This document shows, piece after piece, positions 48,931-58,738 of a DNA stretch of 64,000 nt. The position numbers and the translations under genes were made by a program. This DNA is from Blastococcus atacamensis (GTDB taxonomy: Bacteria > Actinomycetota > Actinomycetes > Mycobacteriales > Geodermatophilaceae), in NCBI RefSeq assembly GCF_002938425.1, contig NZ_POQU01000005.1:1-64000 (forward strand), read 5' to 3'. The stretch's first letter is position 1, and each line of letters opens with the position of its first letter. The notes below the pieces were generated by a model, which saw only the letters and a list, made by a program, of their open reading frames with translations, ran no database searches and was not told where the DNA came from.

Positions 48931-49737
48931 TCAGGGGTGCAGCTCGGCCAGCAGGTCGAGGAACGGCTCGGCCACCGACGGCGCGACCGCGACCACCATC
49001 GGCTCACCCACCGGGGCTCCGCGCAGACCGCTCACCACCGCACCCGCCTCGGCGGCCACCAGCGCTCCGGCGGCGTGGTCCCAGGGGTGGAGCCCCAGCT
49101 CGTAGTAGGCGTCCACGCGTCCGGCCGCCACCGCGCACAGATCCAGCGCCGCGCTGCCGAACCGCCGGATGTCGCGCACCCGCGGCAGCAGCTCGGCGAC
49201 CACCCGTCCCTGGGCCCGGCGCTGCTCCGCCCGGTAGCCGAACCCGGTGGCCACCAGCGTCTGCTCCAGTGACGCCGGCCGGCCCGTGTGCAGCCGTCGG
49301 ACGGTGCGCCCCGGGGCGGACAGCCATGCGCCCTCCCCGGCGGAGGCGGTGAAGAGCTCGCCGGTGGCGACGTTGAGCACCGCCCCGGCGCGGACCGACC
49401 CGTCCACCTCCGCCGCGACCGAGACGCCGTAGGCGGGCACGTCGTAGAGGAAGTTCACGGTGCCGTCGATCGGGTCGACGATCCAGCGGACGCCGCTGGT
49501 GCCGTTCCGGGAGGCACCCTCCTCCCCCAGCACGCCGTCGTCCGGGCGGGCGGTCAGCAGCCGCCGCACGAGCAGCTCCTCGCTGGCGGCGTCGACCGCC
49601 GTCACCACGTCCACGGGGCTGGACTTGGTGGCCACGTGCGCTCCGGCGCCGTCCCGGCCGCGGGCGACGAGGTCGGCCGCCTCCCGGGCCGCGGACACGG
49701 CCACGTCGAGCAGCTGGGACGACGTGGGGGTGCTCAC
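48931..49737 (-). CDS. suhB: Inositol-1-monophosphatase family protein
   Basis: A 268-aa magnesium/lithium-sensitive phosphatase: ATKSSPVDVVTAVD, GEEGASRNG, the signature WIVDPIDGTVNFLYDVP with metal-binding Asp residues, and GLHPWDHAAGALVAAEAGA at the C-terminal metal site. Substrates include inositol phosphate for phosphatidylinositol synthesis. CAGGAT lies 6 nt before GTG 49737, a leaderless start. It is divergent from ppgK with 102 nt between starts, as in M. tuberculosis (Rv2701c/Rv2702). Confidence 0.94.
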   Translation of the reverse strand: MSTPTSSQLLDVAVSAAREAADLVARGRDGAGAHVATKSSPVDVVTAVDAASEELLVRRLLTARPDDGVLGEEGASRNGTSGVRWIVDPIDGTVNFLYDVPAYGVSVAAEVDGSVRAGAVLNVATGELFTASAGEGAWLSAPGRTVRRLHTGRPASLEQTLVATGFGYRAEQRRAQGRVVAELLPRVRDIRRFGSAALDLCAVAAGRVDAYYELGLHPWDHAAGALVAAEAGAVVSGLRGAPVGEPMVVAVAPSVAEPFLDLLAELHP

Positions 49738-49839
49738 GCGACGATCCTGCCCAGCCCCGCTCCCCGGCCCGATCGGCGGGGCCCGTCGGTGACCACGCGA
49801 GCGGCGGGGCGCCAGAGGGCCTTCCACTAGCCTGTCGCC

Positions 49840-50583
49840 GTGCAGGGCTTCGGAGTGGACATCGGCGGCAGCGGCATCAAGGGGTGCCTGGTCGACCTGG
49901 ACGAGGGACGACTCCTCGGCGAACGGGTGCGGATCGAGACACCCCAGCCGTCCCTGCCGGACTCCGTCTACGGAGTGGTCGCCGGCATCGTGGAATCCTT
50001 CGGCTGGGGTGGGCAGGTGGGTGTGACCTTCCCCGGGGTGATGAAGGCCGGGGTCGCGCACACGGCCGCCAACGTGGACAAGAGCTGGATCGGCACCGAC
50101 GTGGACGCCGGTCTGGAGCAGCGCATCCCCGGTGCGGTGCAGACACTCAACGACGCCGACGCCGCCGGCCTGGCCGAGATGCGCTACGGCGCCGGCCGCG
50201 GCCGCGGCGGCGTGGTGCTGATGCTCACCTTCGGCACCGGCATCGGCAGCGCCCTGTTCGTCGACGGCCGCCTGGTGCCCAACACCGAGTTCGGTCACAT
50301 CCAGGTCGACGGCGAGGACGGCGAGCGGCGGGCGTCGGCCGCGGCGCGGGAGCGCGAGGAGCTCAGCTACCCGGCCTGGGCGCTGAGGGTCGACCGCTAC
50401 CTCGACGTGCTCGAGGCCGGTCTGTGGCCCGACCTGATCATCGTGGGCGGCGGTGTGAGCAAGAAGGCGAGCAAGTGGGTGCCCCTGCTCAGCACGCGCA
50501 CGCCGGTCGTCCCGGCCGAGCTGCAGAACGACGCCGGGATCGTGGGCGCCGCACTGGCCGCCGTGGAGCGACTGGCGCCCTGA
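49840..50583 (+). CDS. ppgK: Polyphosphate glucokinase
   Basis: A 247-aa ROK-family kinase that phosphorylates glucose with polyphosphate or ATP. Motifs: GVDIGGSGIKGCLVDL (phosphate 1), GVTFPGVMKAGVAHT, NDADAAGLAEMRYGAG, LTFGTGIGSALFVDG (phosphate 2), and LIIVGGGVSKKASKWVP. Polyphosphate use is inferred from similarity to Rv2702 and synteny. TAGCCT (49828-49833) lies 6 nt before GTG 49840, so it is leaderless. It would feed glucose from trehalose breakdown into metabolism. Confidence 0.94.
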   Translation: MQGFGVDIGGSGIKGCLVDLDEGRLLGERVRIETPQPSLPDSVYGVVAGIVESFGWGGQVGVTFPGVMKAGVAHTAANVDKSWIGTDVDAGLEQRIPGAVQTLNDADAAGLAEMRYGAGRGRGGVVLMLTFGTGIGSALFVDGRLVPNTEFGHIQVDGEDGERRASAAAREREELSYPAWALRVDRYLDVLEAGLWPDLIIVGGGVSKKASKWVPLLSTRTPVVPAELQNDAGIVGAALAAVERLAP

Positions 50584-50854
50584 GCGGCTCCGCGTGACCC
50601 CACCGGGTCGGCCCCGCCCGCCCCGTCGGAGCGAGGGTCCTGGATCCGGGGCGATGGTTTCACCGAGGAACGCCGTTACAATGGTGAAGCCCCAGCCCGT
50701 AGCCCTTCGAGCCGGGAGGGATCCCCTGCTCCCGTCGCGGTCAAACTCCGCATGGGTTCGCCGGGTCCTCCCCCGCCCGGGGCACTGGCCGGAGCCGCTG
50801 CCCGCGGACCACACGGTCCCCCGGGGAACGAACCCAGTACGGGAAGGAACCTGA

Positions 50855-52177
<1,323 letters not shown>

Positions 52178-52215
52178 CGAAGGGCCCCTCTCCAGGGGCC
52201 GTTCCAGCACGTCAC
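52178..52215 (+). repeat. Post-stop repeat copy after sigA, forming a terminator
   Basis: Begins at the base after the sigA stop with CGAAGGGCCCC. It contains a 7-bp hairpin (52183-52189 with 52194-52200) and ends CGTTCCAGCACGTCAC, identical to the kimA copy except one base. It is the shortest full copy. Confidence 0.7.
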
Positions 52216-52291
52216 GGATGGCCGGTGACCCTTGCGGGGGCACCGGCCGTCGTCGTCCCGCGCCGGCCGTCCCTCGAACGGGGCAGCACAT

Positions 52292-52350
52292 GGTGTCGGT
52301 TGGGTGACGAGCGGTGTAGTCCGACACCTGTCGGGTAGACGGCGTAGCGT
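52292..52350 (+). promoter_or_regulatory. Orphan promoter with repeated TGTCGG/CCGACA half-sites
   Basis: GGTGTCGG (52292-52299), CCGACACC (52321-52328) and TGTCGG (52329-52334) form two overlapping inverted repeats just before TAGCGT (52345-52350). No credible gene follows until 52607, only a 25-codon frame from GTG at 52371 to TGA at 52446 with no strong ribosome site. The rest of 52216-52606 holds nothing I recognise; it is slightly less GC-rich around 52480-52550. A small RNA or leader peptide is possible. Confidence 0.4.
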
Positions 52351-52606
52351 GGGAGGAGCAAGACAGCAGGTGACCACCGGTCGTCCCGGTCTCCCACACG
52401 AGGCTCCGGCGACGACCAGCACGTGCACCATCAGCAAGACCCAGTGACGTCCCCTGCTGGACCCGACCGGTGCCCCGTCGGTCACGGACTCATCTCTTTC
52501 GGCGAGTCCGCGACCTTCACATCCGCAACGGGAACACGAGGGGCCATCCTGGCGCTGTGCAGGAGGCCGATCCGCAGCCGCGGGTCCGTGCGGTAGAGAG
52601 CGAGTG

Positions 52607-52831
52607 ATGACCCAGATGACCCAGACGCTGACGACGACCCCCGCCGCCGACGACCTGGTCGTGCCCTTCCACTGCGACCGTTGTGGCGCCCTGGCCAAGG
52701 TCCGTGTCGTGCTCGCCAGCGGTAGCGACCTCGTGTTCTGCGGGCACCACGCCCGTGAGTACGAGAGCAAGCTCCGTGACATTGCTGTCGACATCATCGA
52801 CACAGACGGCGAGCAGCACCTGACCGCGTAA
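52607..52831 (+). CDS. DUF7455 small zinc-binding protein
   Basis: A 74-aa actinobacterial protein found next to sigA: a Thr-rich start (TQTLTTTPAADDLVVPF), then FHCDRCGALAKVRVVLASG and DLVFCGHHAREYESKL, giving a CxxC and CxHH set that should bind zinc. Function unknown; the fixed position next to sigA suggests a link to transcription (inference). TAGAGA (52594-52599) precedes ATG 52607 by 7 nt; GTG 52604 is an alternative. Confidence 0.88.
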   Translation: MTQMTQTLTTTPAADDLVVPFHCDRCGALAKVRVVLASGSDLVFCGHHAREYESKLRDIAVDIIDTDGEQHLTA

Positions 52832-52973
52832 CCGAGGCGCTATCGTCGCGCCCGCGATGACCGCCTCACCTGACGACGCCGCCGCGTCCGATCTCCCGCC
52901 TCGTGCGGACGTCGGGCCGGCGGCTCCGTCGTCTCCGGGAACCCCCGGTACGCGGCGACCGGAGGAAGCCCCC

Positions 52974-55142
52974 ATGTCCCAGCAGTACCCGGCATCGGAC
53001 GAGACCGTCCGCATGCCCGCCGACGGCGGCGGCCAGCGGTCCGCGCCGGCCGTGCCCGCACAGGCCTTCGGCGAGCAGCACGACGACACCCGGCCCGTCA
53101 GCAGGGACTGGCAGAGCGGCGCGCCCGAGCCGGGCCCGGCTCCGGCGGCCGAGCCGGCCCCCGCGCCCGCCCCCGCCGGTGCCGGTGCCGGTGCCGGTGC
53201 CGGTGCCGGGACGGTCGAGAGCGGCGAGACCCAGCGGATCGACCTGGGCGACGACGAGCTCGCCGCGCGGACCGCCGTCGTCCCACTGCTCCAGGAGCCC
53301 GACCCTTCCTCCGCCGATGACGGGGTCGCCGCCGCGGCGGCTCCTGCGGGCCCCCAGGGCCCCTGGTGGCGCCGCCGGGCCGTCCTGGTGCCCGCCGGCG
53401 CGGTGGCCGTCCTGGCGGCCGCCTACGGAGTCGACCTCGCCGTCGCCTCCGGCGACATCCCACGCTCCACCGTCGTGGCCGGCGTGGACATCGGGGGCCT
53501 CTCCCCCGCCGCCGCGGCCGACACCCTGGAGCAGCGGCTGGCCGAGCGCGTCGCCGCCGAGCACCAGGTGCGGGCCGACGACGTCAGCGTGCCCTTCGCC
53601 CCGGTTACCGCCGGCATCGCACTCGACGTCGACGCGACCGTGGACGCGGCCGACGACCAGCCGCTCAACCCGTGGACCCGCCTGACCAGCTTCTTCACCG
53701 AGCGCCGGATCGACGCCATCCTCACCGGTGAGGACACCGCCCTCGCCGCCCAGATGGACACCCTCGGCGAGCAGGTCGACCGCGCCCCGGTCGACGCCAC
53801 CATCGCCATCGAGGGCAGCACCGCCTCGGTCGTCCCGCCCCAGGACGGCCGGACCCTGGACCGCGACGGCGCCGCCGAGGCGATCCTCGGGGCCCTCGCC
53901 ACCGGCCAGGACCCCTCCACGCCCATCGACCTCCCCGTCGACGTCCAGGGCGTCTCCGTCGACGAGGCCGAGGCCCAGCGCGTGCTCGACGAGACGGTCA
54001 CCCCCGCACTCTCGGCTCCGGTGGCCATCGTGAGCCAGGACGGCGCCGTCTCGGCCGAGGTGCCGGTCAGCGCGATCGCGGCCTCCCTCACCTTCACGCC
54101 GGGCGAGGACGGCACGCTGGCCGTCGCCATCGACCCGGCGACGTTGCAGGGCGCCCTGGGCGACGTGCTGGGCCGCTTCGGCACGCCCGCCAAGGACGCC
54201 GGTTTCGAGGTCTCCGGCGGCGCGGTGTCCGTCGTCCCCTCGGTCGACGGCACGGGCATCGACCCGGCGAACCTCGCCCAGCAGCTCCTGCCGGTGCTCA
54301 CCGCCGACGCGCCCCGCACCGTCACCGCCGAGCTGGGCCCGATCCCGGCGGACCTGACCACCGAGGAGGCCCAGGCGCTGGGCATCAAGGAGCAGGTCAG
54401 CACCTTCACCACGCGGATCAGCAACCCGGTGAGCGGCACCAACATCCGGGTGGCGGCCGCCGAGGTCGACGGCGCACTGATCAAGCCCGGCGAGACCTTC
54501 AGCCTGAACGACTACACCGGCCCCCGCGGGACCGCGCAGGGCTACGTCGAGGCCACGGTCATCAGCGGCGGCCAGCTGTCCAAGGCGGTGGGCGGCGGCG
54601 TGAGCCAGTTCGCCACCACGATGTTCAACGCCGTCTTCTTCGCCGGCCTCGAGGACGTCTACCACAAGCCGCACAGCTTCTACATCGACCGCTACCCCGC
54701 CGGCCGCGAGGCCACGGTCTACGAGGGCCTGATCGACCTGCAGTGGCGCAACGACAGCGACACCGGCATCTACGTCGACACCGCCTGGACGCCGAGCAGC
54801 CTCACCGTGACCTTCTACGGCACCAAGCGCTACGAGATCCAGGCCATCGAGGGTCCGCGGACCAACTACCGGGAGCCCGCGGTGCTGGAGAAGCCGGCCG
54901 GCGACAACTGCATCCCGCAGTCGGGCGTCCGCGGCTTCGACGTCACCGTGACCCGGGTGTTCCGCGACCTGGGCACCGGCTCGGAGATCAGGCGCGAGGA
55001 CTTCCGGACCCGGTACGCCGCCGAGGCGGTCCTCCGGTGCGTCGAGCAGCCGGCTCCCCCGGCGCCCGCTCCGGACGGCACCACGCCGCCCGCCCAGCCC
55101 TCCGCCGGTGGCCGTCGTGCCAGCCGTCCCCGGAGCGCCTGA
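52974..55142 (+). CDS. VanW-family membrane-anchored wall protein
   Basis: A 722-aa protein with an acidic, Pro/Ala-rich cytosolic N-terminus, one membrane span (about 143-162, AVLVPAGAVAVLAAAYGVDL region), then repeated YoaR-type peptidoglycan-binding-like domains (DVSVPFAPVTAGIAL, STASVVPPQDGRTLDRDG, FTPGEDGTLAVAIDPATLQG). A C-terminal VanW domain (KPGETFSLNDYTGPR, VGGGVSQFATTMFNAVFFAG, HSFYIDRYPAGREATV) completes it. VanW proteins are linked to the cell wall and glycopeptide response. ATG 52974 has a clear GGAGGA 8 nt upstream; ATG 52857 near the -10 TATCGT (52841-52846) is the longer alternative. Confidence 0.88.
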   Translation: MSQQYPASDETVRMPADGGGQRSAPAVPAQAFGEQHDDTRPVSRDWQSGAPEPGPAPAAEPAPAPAPAGAGAGAGAGAGTVESGETQRIDLGDDELAARTAVVPLLQEPDPSSADDGVAAAAAPAGPQGPWWRRRAVLVPAGAVAVLAAAYGVDLAVASGDIPRSTVVAGVDIGGLSPAAAADTLEQRLAERVAAEHQVRADDVSVPFAPVTAGIALDVDATVDAADDQPLNPWTRLTSFFTERRIDAILTGEDTALAAQMDTLGEQVDRAPVDATIAIEGSTASVVPPQDGRTLDRDGAAEAILGALATGQDPSTPIDLPVDVQGVSVDEAEAQRVLDETVTPALSAPVAIVSQDGAVSAEVPVSAIAASLTFTPGEDGTLAVAIDPATLQGALGDVLGRFGTPAKDAGFEVSGGAVSVVPSVDGTGIDPANLAQQLLPVLTADAPRTVTAELGPIPADLTTEEAQALGIKEQVSTFTTRISNPVSGTNIRVAAAEVDGALIKPGETFSLNDYTGPRGTAQGYVEATVISGGQLSKAVGGGVSQFATTMFNAVFFAGLEDVYHKPHSFYIDRYPAGREATVYEGLIDLQWRNDSDTGIYVDTAWTPSSLTVTFYGTKRYEIQAIEGPRTNYREPAVLEKPAGDNCIPQSGVRGFDVTVTRVFRDLGTGSEIRREDFRTRYAAEAVLRCVEQPAPPAPAPDGTTPPAQPSAGGRRASRPRSA

Positions 55143-55224
55143 GCGGGCCGTGCCCCTCCGGCGCCCGACCCACGCCGATGAGCACCGCGTCGGTGTCCGC
55201 CGCGACGACGTGCACACTGTCGAC

Positions 55225-56289
55225 GTGAGCGCCCTCCTGCCCAGCGGCCCGGCCGCCGCGGTCGGGACGGACCCCGCGACGGCACCGGACGACGAGGAGC
55301 CCGCCGGGGCCACCCGCGCCGGGCCCCCGGCACCGTCCCGGATGGAGCGCCTGCCGGCCGTCGTCCGCATCCCGCTCCAGTTGCTCGGCCGCGCCGTCGC
55401 CAAGGCCTGGCAGGACCGCATCCTCGGGCTGTCGGCCGAGGCGGCCTTCTGGCAGATCCTGTCGGTCCCGCCGCTGCTCATCGGGCTGCTCGGCTCGCTG
55501 GGCTACCTGGGCGACGTCATCGGTGGTGACGCCGTCCGGCAGATCGAGGACCGCCTGCTGGACGCGTCCTCCGAGGCGCTGACCCCCGGCGTGGTCGACT
55601 CGCTGGTCGCGCCCACCCTCGCCGACATCCTCGGGTCCGGTCGGCTGGACGTCGTCAGCGTGGGCTTCCTGCTGTCCCTGTGGGCGGGTTCGTCCGCCAC
55701 CGCCACGTTCATGAACACGATCGTCATCGCCTACGACCAGCGCGACGTGCGTGGGCCCATCCGCACCCGCCTCAAGGCGCTGTGGCTGTTCATCGTCGGC
55801 ATGGTGATGGCGGTGCTCACCCTGCCCCTGCTGGTGCTGGGTCGCGACGTGCTCGTCGCACTCCCGCCACCGGAATGGCGCGCGACCACCGGGATGCTCA
55901 TCGACGCCGTCTACTGGCCAGTGGTCCTGGTGGGGCTCCTGCTGGCGTTGACCAGCTTCTTCCACGTCGTGCTGCCGCACCGGCTGCCCTGGCGCCGCCA
56001 CCTGCCCGGCGCGTTCCTCAGCCTGGGCTTCTTCCTCGTGGCGGCCATGCTGCTGCGCGCCTACATCGGCGACATCCTGACCACGGCGCTGCCCTACGGC
56101 GCGCTCGCGGCCCCCATCGGCGCGCTGCTGTTCTGCTTCTTCTTCGGCATGGCCGTGCTCCTCGGCGCGGAGCTCAACACGACCATCCAGGCGCGGTGGC
56201 CCGCCCCGCTGCGCCGGCACGACCGCCGGCGGCGGGCGCGGCGGGCGGCGAAGCTCGAGGAAGAAGCCAAGCGCCTCGGCCTGCTATGA
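55225..56289 (+). CDS. YihY/BrkB-family membrane protein
   Basis: A 354-aa integral membrane protein with six predicted spans. Family features: LGLSAEAAFWQILSVPPLLIG, SVGFLLSLWAGSSATATFMN, IVIAYDQRD, RRHLPGAFLSLGFFLVA, and YGALAAPIGALLFCFFFGMA, with a basic, Lys/Arg-rich C-terminal tail. The family was once mis-called RNase BN; its true role is unknown. CACACT lies 6 nt before GTG 55225, suggesting a leaderless start; the frame continues upstream without coding character. A gap of 82 nt separates it from the VanW gene. Confidence 0.88.
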   Translation: MSALLPSGPAAAVGTDPATAPDDEEPAGATRAGPPAPSRMERLPAVVRIPLQLLGRAVAKAWQDRILGLSAEAAFWQILSVPPLLIGLLGSLGYLGDVIGGDAVRQIEDRLLDASSEALTPGVVDSLVAPTLADILGSGRLDVVSVGFLLSLWAGSSATATFMNTIVIAYDQRDVRGPIRTRLKALWLFIVGMVMAVLTLPLLVLGRDVLVALPPPEWRATTGMLIDAVYWPVVLVGLLLALTSFFHVVLPHRLPWRRHLPGAFLSLGFFLVAAMLLRAYIGDILTTALPYGALAAPIGALLFCFFFGMAVLLGAELNTTIQARWPAPLRRHDRRRRARRAAKLEEEAKRLGLL

Positions 56290-56421
56290 CGATGACATTG
56301 CGCCCCTCCGGAGCGCACCGCGGCCATGTGCCGTACCCCAGCACCGCTGAGCCGCTGCCCATGTCCCGGTCGGGAGCCCTCCGGGCCCCGCAACCGGTCC
56401 ACCATCAGCCCAACGCAGGCA

Positions 56422-56652
56422 TCAGTCCTTTTTCAGCTGGTTGTAGACCTCCTTGCAGGCCGGGCACACCGGGCTGCCGGGCTTGGGGCTCTTCGTCACC
56501 GGGAAGACCTCGCCGCAGAGGGCCTCGACCATGGTGCCCATGACGGCGCTCTCGGCGATCTTGTTCTTCCGGACGTAGTGGAAGACCTCGTTGGCGTTGC
56601 CGGTGTCCGCGTCGCGGACGTCCGGGCGCTCGAGGATGTCGCTGCTGCTCAT
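56422..56652 (-). CDS. DUF3039 family protein
   Basis: A 76-aa actinobacterial protein: DILERPDVRDADTGN, FHYVRKNKIAESAVMGTMVE, ALCGEVFPVTKSPKPGSPVC and CPACKEVYNQL. Three Cys plus a conserved His suggest a zinc site, as in other DUF3039 members. ATG 56652 has GGAG 7 nt upstream. The 132-nt gap to brkB holds no gene. It is on the same strand as DUF3099 and the glycosylase gene, as in other actinobacteria. Confidence 0.9.
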   Translation of the reverse strand: MSSSDILERPDVRDADTGNANEVFHYVRKNKIAESAVMGTMVEALCGEVFPVTKSPKPGSPVCPACKEVYNQLKKD

Positions 56653-56766
56653 ACGGGCTCCCTGCTCGACGGTCGTGTCGTGCGGGCCGCGACGTCCGCC
56701 GCGCTCCTCCCGCACCCGGCCCCCATGATGACAGGGCGCGGCGCGGGGCCGAACGGCTCCCGGGCG

Positions 56767-57105
56767 TCAGACGTCGATGATCCGGGACGACCGCGTGGGG
56801 TTGTCCAGGACGCGATCCGGCCGCGGCGTGTAGCCCCGCATCTGCGTCTTCTTCTTCGGCGGCCGGTCGTTGGCCATCATGACGGCGACCCACGGCAGGA
56901 CCGTCCCCAGGATCACGAAGATGATCATCAGCCAGACGACCTTGTAGAACACGGCGGCCAGGATCAGGGCCACCGTGCGCGTGGCCATCGTGATCGCGTA
57001 GCGCCGCTTCCGGGCCGCGTGCTGCTCGGCCGGGCTCAGCTCGACTTCGGTGATGAGCACCGGCTCCGACCTGCGCGACCGCGGGGACTGCTGGCTCGAG
57101 GCCAC
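56767..57105 (-). CDS. DUF3099 membrane protein
   Basis: A 112-aa protein with a soluble N-terminus (PVLITEVELSPAEQHAARKR, the DUF3099 signature) and two adjacent membrane spans (about 48-66 and 70-90: TVALILAAVFYKVVWLMIIF, VILGTVLPWVAVMMAND), then a basic tail. Function unknown. GTG 57105 has GGAGGG 9 nt upstream; the frame continues in low-complexity sequence. Confidence 0.88.
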   Translation of the reverse strand: MASSQQSPRSRRSEPVLITEVELSPAEQHAARKRRYAITMATRTVALILAAVFYKVVWLMIIFVILGTVLPWVAVMMANDRPPKKKTQMRGYTPRPDRVLDNPTRSSRIIDV

Positions 57106-57199
57106 GGGCACCTTCCCTCCGCCGGCCGGGTCGCTCTGCGGCGCTCCCGGACCACCCCCATGGTGCCACCGGATCGGCGACCGGCGGCGGCCGCCCGGA

Positions 57200-57793
57200 T
57201 CAGCCGTTCGCGGCCTGGCGAGCCGCCTTGGCGGCCTGCTTCTGGTCCTGCTTGAAGGCCCGCACCTCGACGAGCGACTGCGGACCGGTGATGTCGGCGA
57301 CGGAGCGGCGCGACCCCTCGGCGCCATAGTCCCCGGCCGCCTCCCGCCAGCCCACCGGCGTCACCCCGTACTGCTTGCCGAGCAGTGCCAGGAAGATCTT
57401 CGACTTCTGCGCACCGAACCCGGGCAGGCCGTTGAGCCGCTTCAGCAGCGTGGCACCCGTGGGGTCGTCGGCCCACAGCCCGGGCACCTCGCCGCCGTAC
57501 TGTTCGACGAGCGCTCGGCACACCTGCTGCGTGCGCCCGGCCATGGAGCCCGGATAGCGGTGCAGGGCGGGCGGCCCTTGGAAGACGCGGACCAGGTCCT
57601 CGGGATCCATGGCGGCGATCCGCTCCGCCGACAGCGTGTCCACGCCGAGGCGGTCGGCGAGCAGCCGCGGGGCCCCGAAGGCCCGCTCCATGGGGAACTG
57701 CTGGTCCAGCAGCATCCCGATCAGCAGCGCCAGCGGGTCACGGCCGAGCAGCTCGTCGGCGGCGTCGTCCTGGGCGATGCGGAGCGTCGGCAC
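57200..57793 (-). CDS. HhH-GPD-type base-excision repair protein
   Basis: A 197-aa helix-hairpin-helix glycosylase-like protein of the actinobacterial group annotated as HhH-GPD-type base excision DNA repair protein. Seen here: DPLALLIGMLLDQQFPMERA at the start, the HhH motif LPGFGAQKSKIFLALLG with the conserved Lys, and no C-terminal Cys cluster for iron-sulfur. The catalytic Asp of classical members is not obvious. CACCAT lies 6 nt before GTG 57793. A 54-nt, 93 percent identical piece of its 5' region recurs at 62195-62248. Confidence 0.9.
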   Translation of the reverse strand: MPTLRIAQDDAADELLGRDPLALLIGMLLDQQFPMERAFGAPRLLADRLGVDTLSAERIAAMDPEDLVRVFQGPPALHRYPGSMAGRTQQVCRALVEQYGGEVPGLWADDPTGATLLKRLNGLPGFGAQKSKIFLALLGKQYGVTPVGWREAAGDYGAEGSRRSVADITGPQSLVEVRAFKQDQKQAAKAARQAANG

Positions 57794-57859
57794 ACGGAGA
57801 TGGTGCCGTAGGGCGATCCCGGCGCAATCACCCGCCAGCAGGGCGTCTTCCGACGGGCA

Positions 57860-58525
57860 TCAGGCAGCCCGGCGTACGCGCACCTGCTCCCGAAGGATGC
57901 CGGCCTGGCCGCAGTGCTGGGCGATTGCGTGAAGCATCTGCAGATACAGCGCCCGGACCGGGCGCTCACTCCCGGCCGGCGACGACGTCCTCGAGGTCCC
58001 GAGCCGCGGTGGCCTCCCACACCTCGCACGGCGTTTCCGGTATGCCCGCTGCACCGCGACGATGGTGTCCTCGCGACGCAGCTGGAACGAGCGGTCCGGC
58101 GTCGACGGAAAGCCGATCTGTCGGCTCGACCGACCGGTCAGCGCTTGATCGCACAAGACGCCCTCGACACATGTGATGTGCTCGAGCAGGCCGAGCAACG
58201 TCGTCCTCGACGGGACCAGACGCAGCCGGGCCTCATCCTCGGTGAGGAAGCTGTCGCGGTGCACGATGTCGTCGTCCACGACACAGGTGACCGTCTGCAG
58301 ACCGGTGTGCGGATGGGGCGGCACCTGCATGCCAGGTCGGCCGCTGACGTCCTCGGGCCCGAAGTGGTCGACAAAGCACCAGCGGCCCGCCATCCGGCGC
58401 TGCCGCTGCGGCAGCAGCCGGCGGACGGTGGTGTACCACCCCAGCGGCACGTGGCGCCCGGGCAGGAGCACGCTCTCCGGTTCGAGCGCGGCCGCGACCC
58501 TCCCGCCGTACCGCTGACCTTCCAT
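57860..58525 (-). CDS. Chimeric open frame: pirin N-terminal half fused to DinB/DUF664 domain
   Basis: The 221-codon frame starts like pirin (LPGRHVPLGWYTTVRRLLPQ, AGRWCFVDHFGPED, VPPHPHTGLQTVTCVVDDDI, HRDS) and switches mid-protein to a DinB/DUF664 sequence (LVPSRTTLLGLLEHITCVEG, then SERPVRALYLQMLHAIAQHC). Pirin loses its C-terminal cupin, DinB its N-terminus. Between 57975 and 58030 the true DinB reading (CEVWEATAARDLEDVVAGR) lies in another frame, so two compensating indels are present. Most likely a deletion joined two genes and the product is decaying. ATG 58525 has GGGAGGGG 9 nt upstream. Confidence 0.6.
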   Translation of the reverse strand: MEGQRYGGRVAAALEPESVLLPGRHVPLGWYTTVRRLLPQRQRRMAGRWCFVDHFGPEDVSGRPGMQVPPHPHTGLQTVTCVVDDDIVHRDSFLTEDEARLRLVPSRTTLLGLLEHITCVEGVLCDQALTGRSSRQIGFPSTPDRSFQLRREDTIVAVQRAYRKRRARCGRPPRLGTSRTSSPAGSERPVRALYLQMLHAIAQHCGQAGILREQVRVRRAA

Positions 58526-58672
58526 CGAGACCCCTCCCCCTGGGTTCCCTGACGTTGCGTCGTGCGGCTCGACCGCGGTGGCGGCGACCACCGCCGCCGT
58601 GGGCGCCCTGCGTGCCGGGCGCCTCTCTTCGGCATGCGCGGCGAGCGGCCTCGCGGTAGCGTCGGCACCGTA

Positions 58673-58686
58673 GTTGAGTGCTCAAC
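58673..58686 (+). promoter_or_regulatory. Palindromic operator candidate upstream of wrbA
   Basis: GTTGAG-TG-CTCAAC is a perfect 14-nt palindrome 53-66 nt before the wrbA start. WrbA-type genes are often repressed by quinone-sensing MarR, TetR or HxlR proteins with such sites. No regulator gene is adjacent. Confidence 0.45.
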
Positions 58687-58738
58687 GATACGCCGACTGC
58701 GTCCGACCTGTCCGAACCATGCGCTACAGGGGAGAACC

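Noticed and set aside
52349-52397. GTGGGAG...CTCCCAC inverted repeat as an RNA hairpin
   Set aside because: The left arm overlaps the -10, so it would not be in the transcript.
53180-53215. Tandem GGTGCC units in the VanW gene as a phase switch
   Set aside because: The unit is 6 bp, so copy changes keep the frame; it is a Gly/Ala linker.
58673-58686. CIRCE or HspR (HAIR) element
   Set aside because: Neither the 9-bp CIRCE arms nor the 7-nt-spaced HAIR arms are present; only a short generic palindrome.
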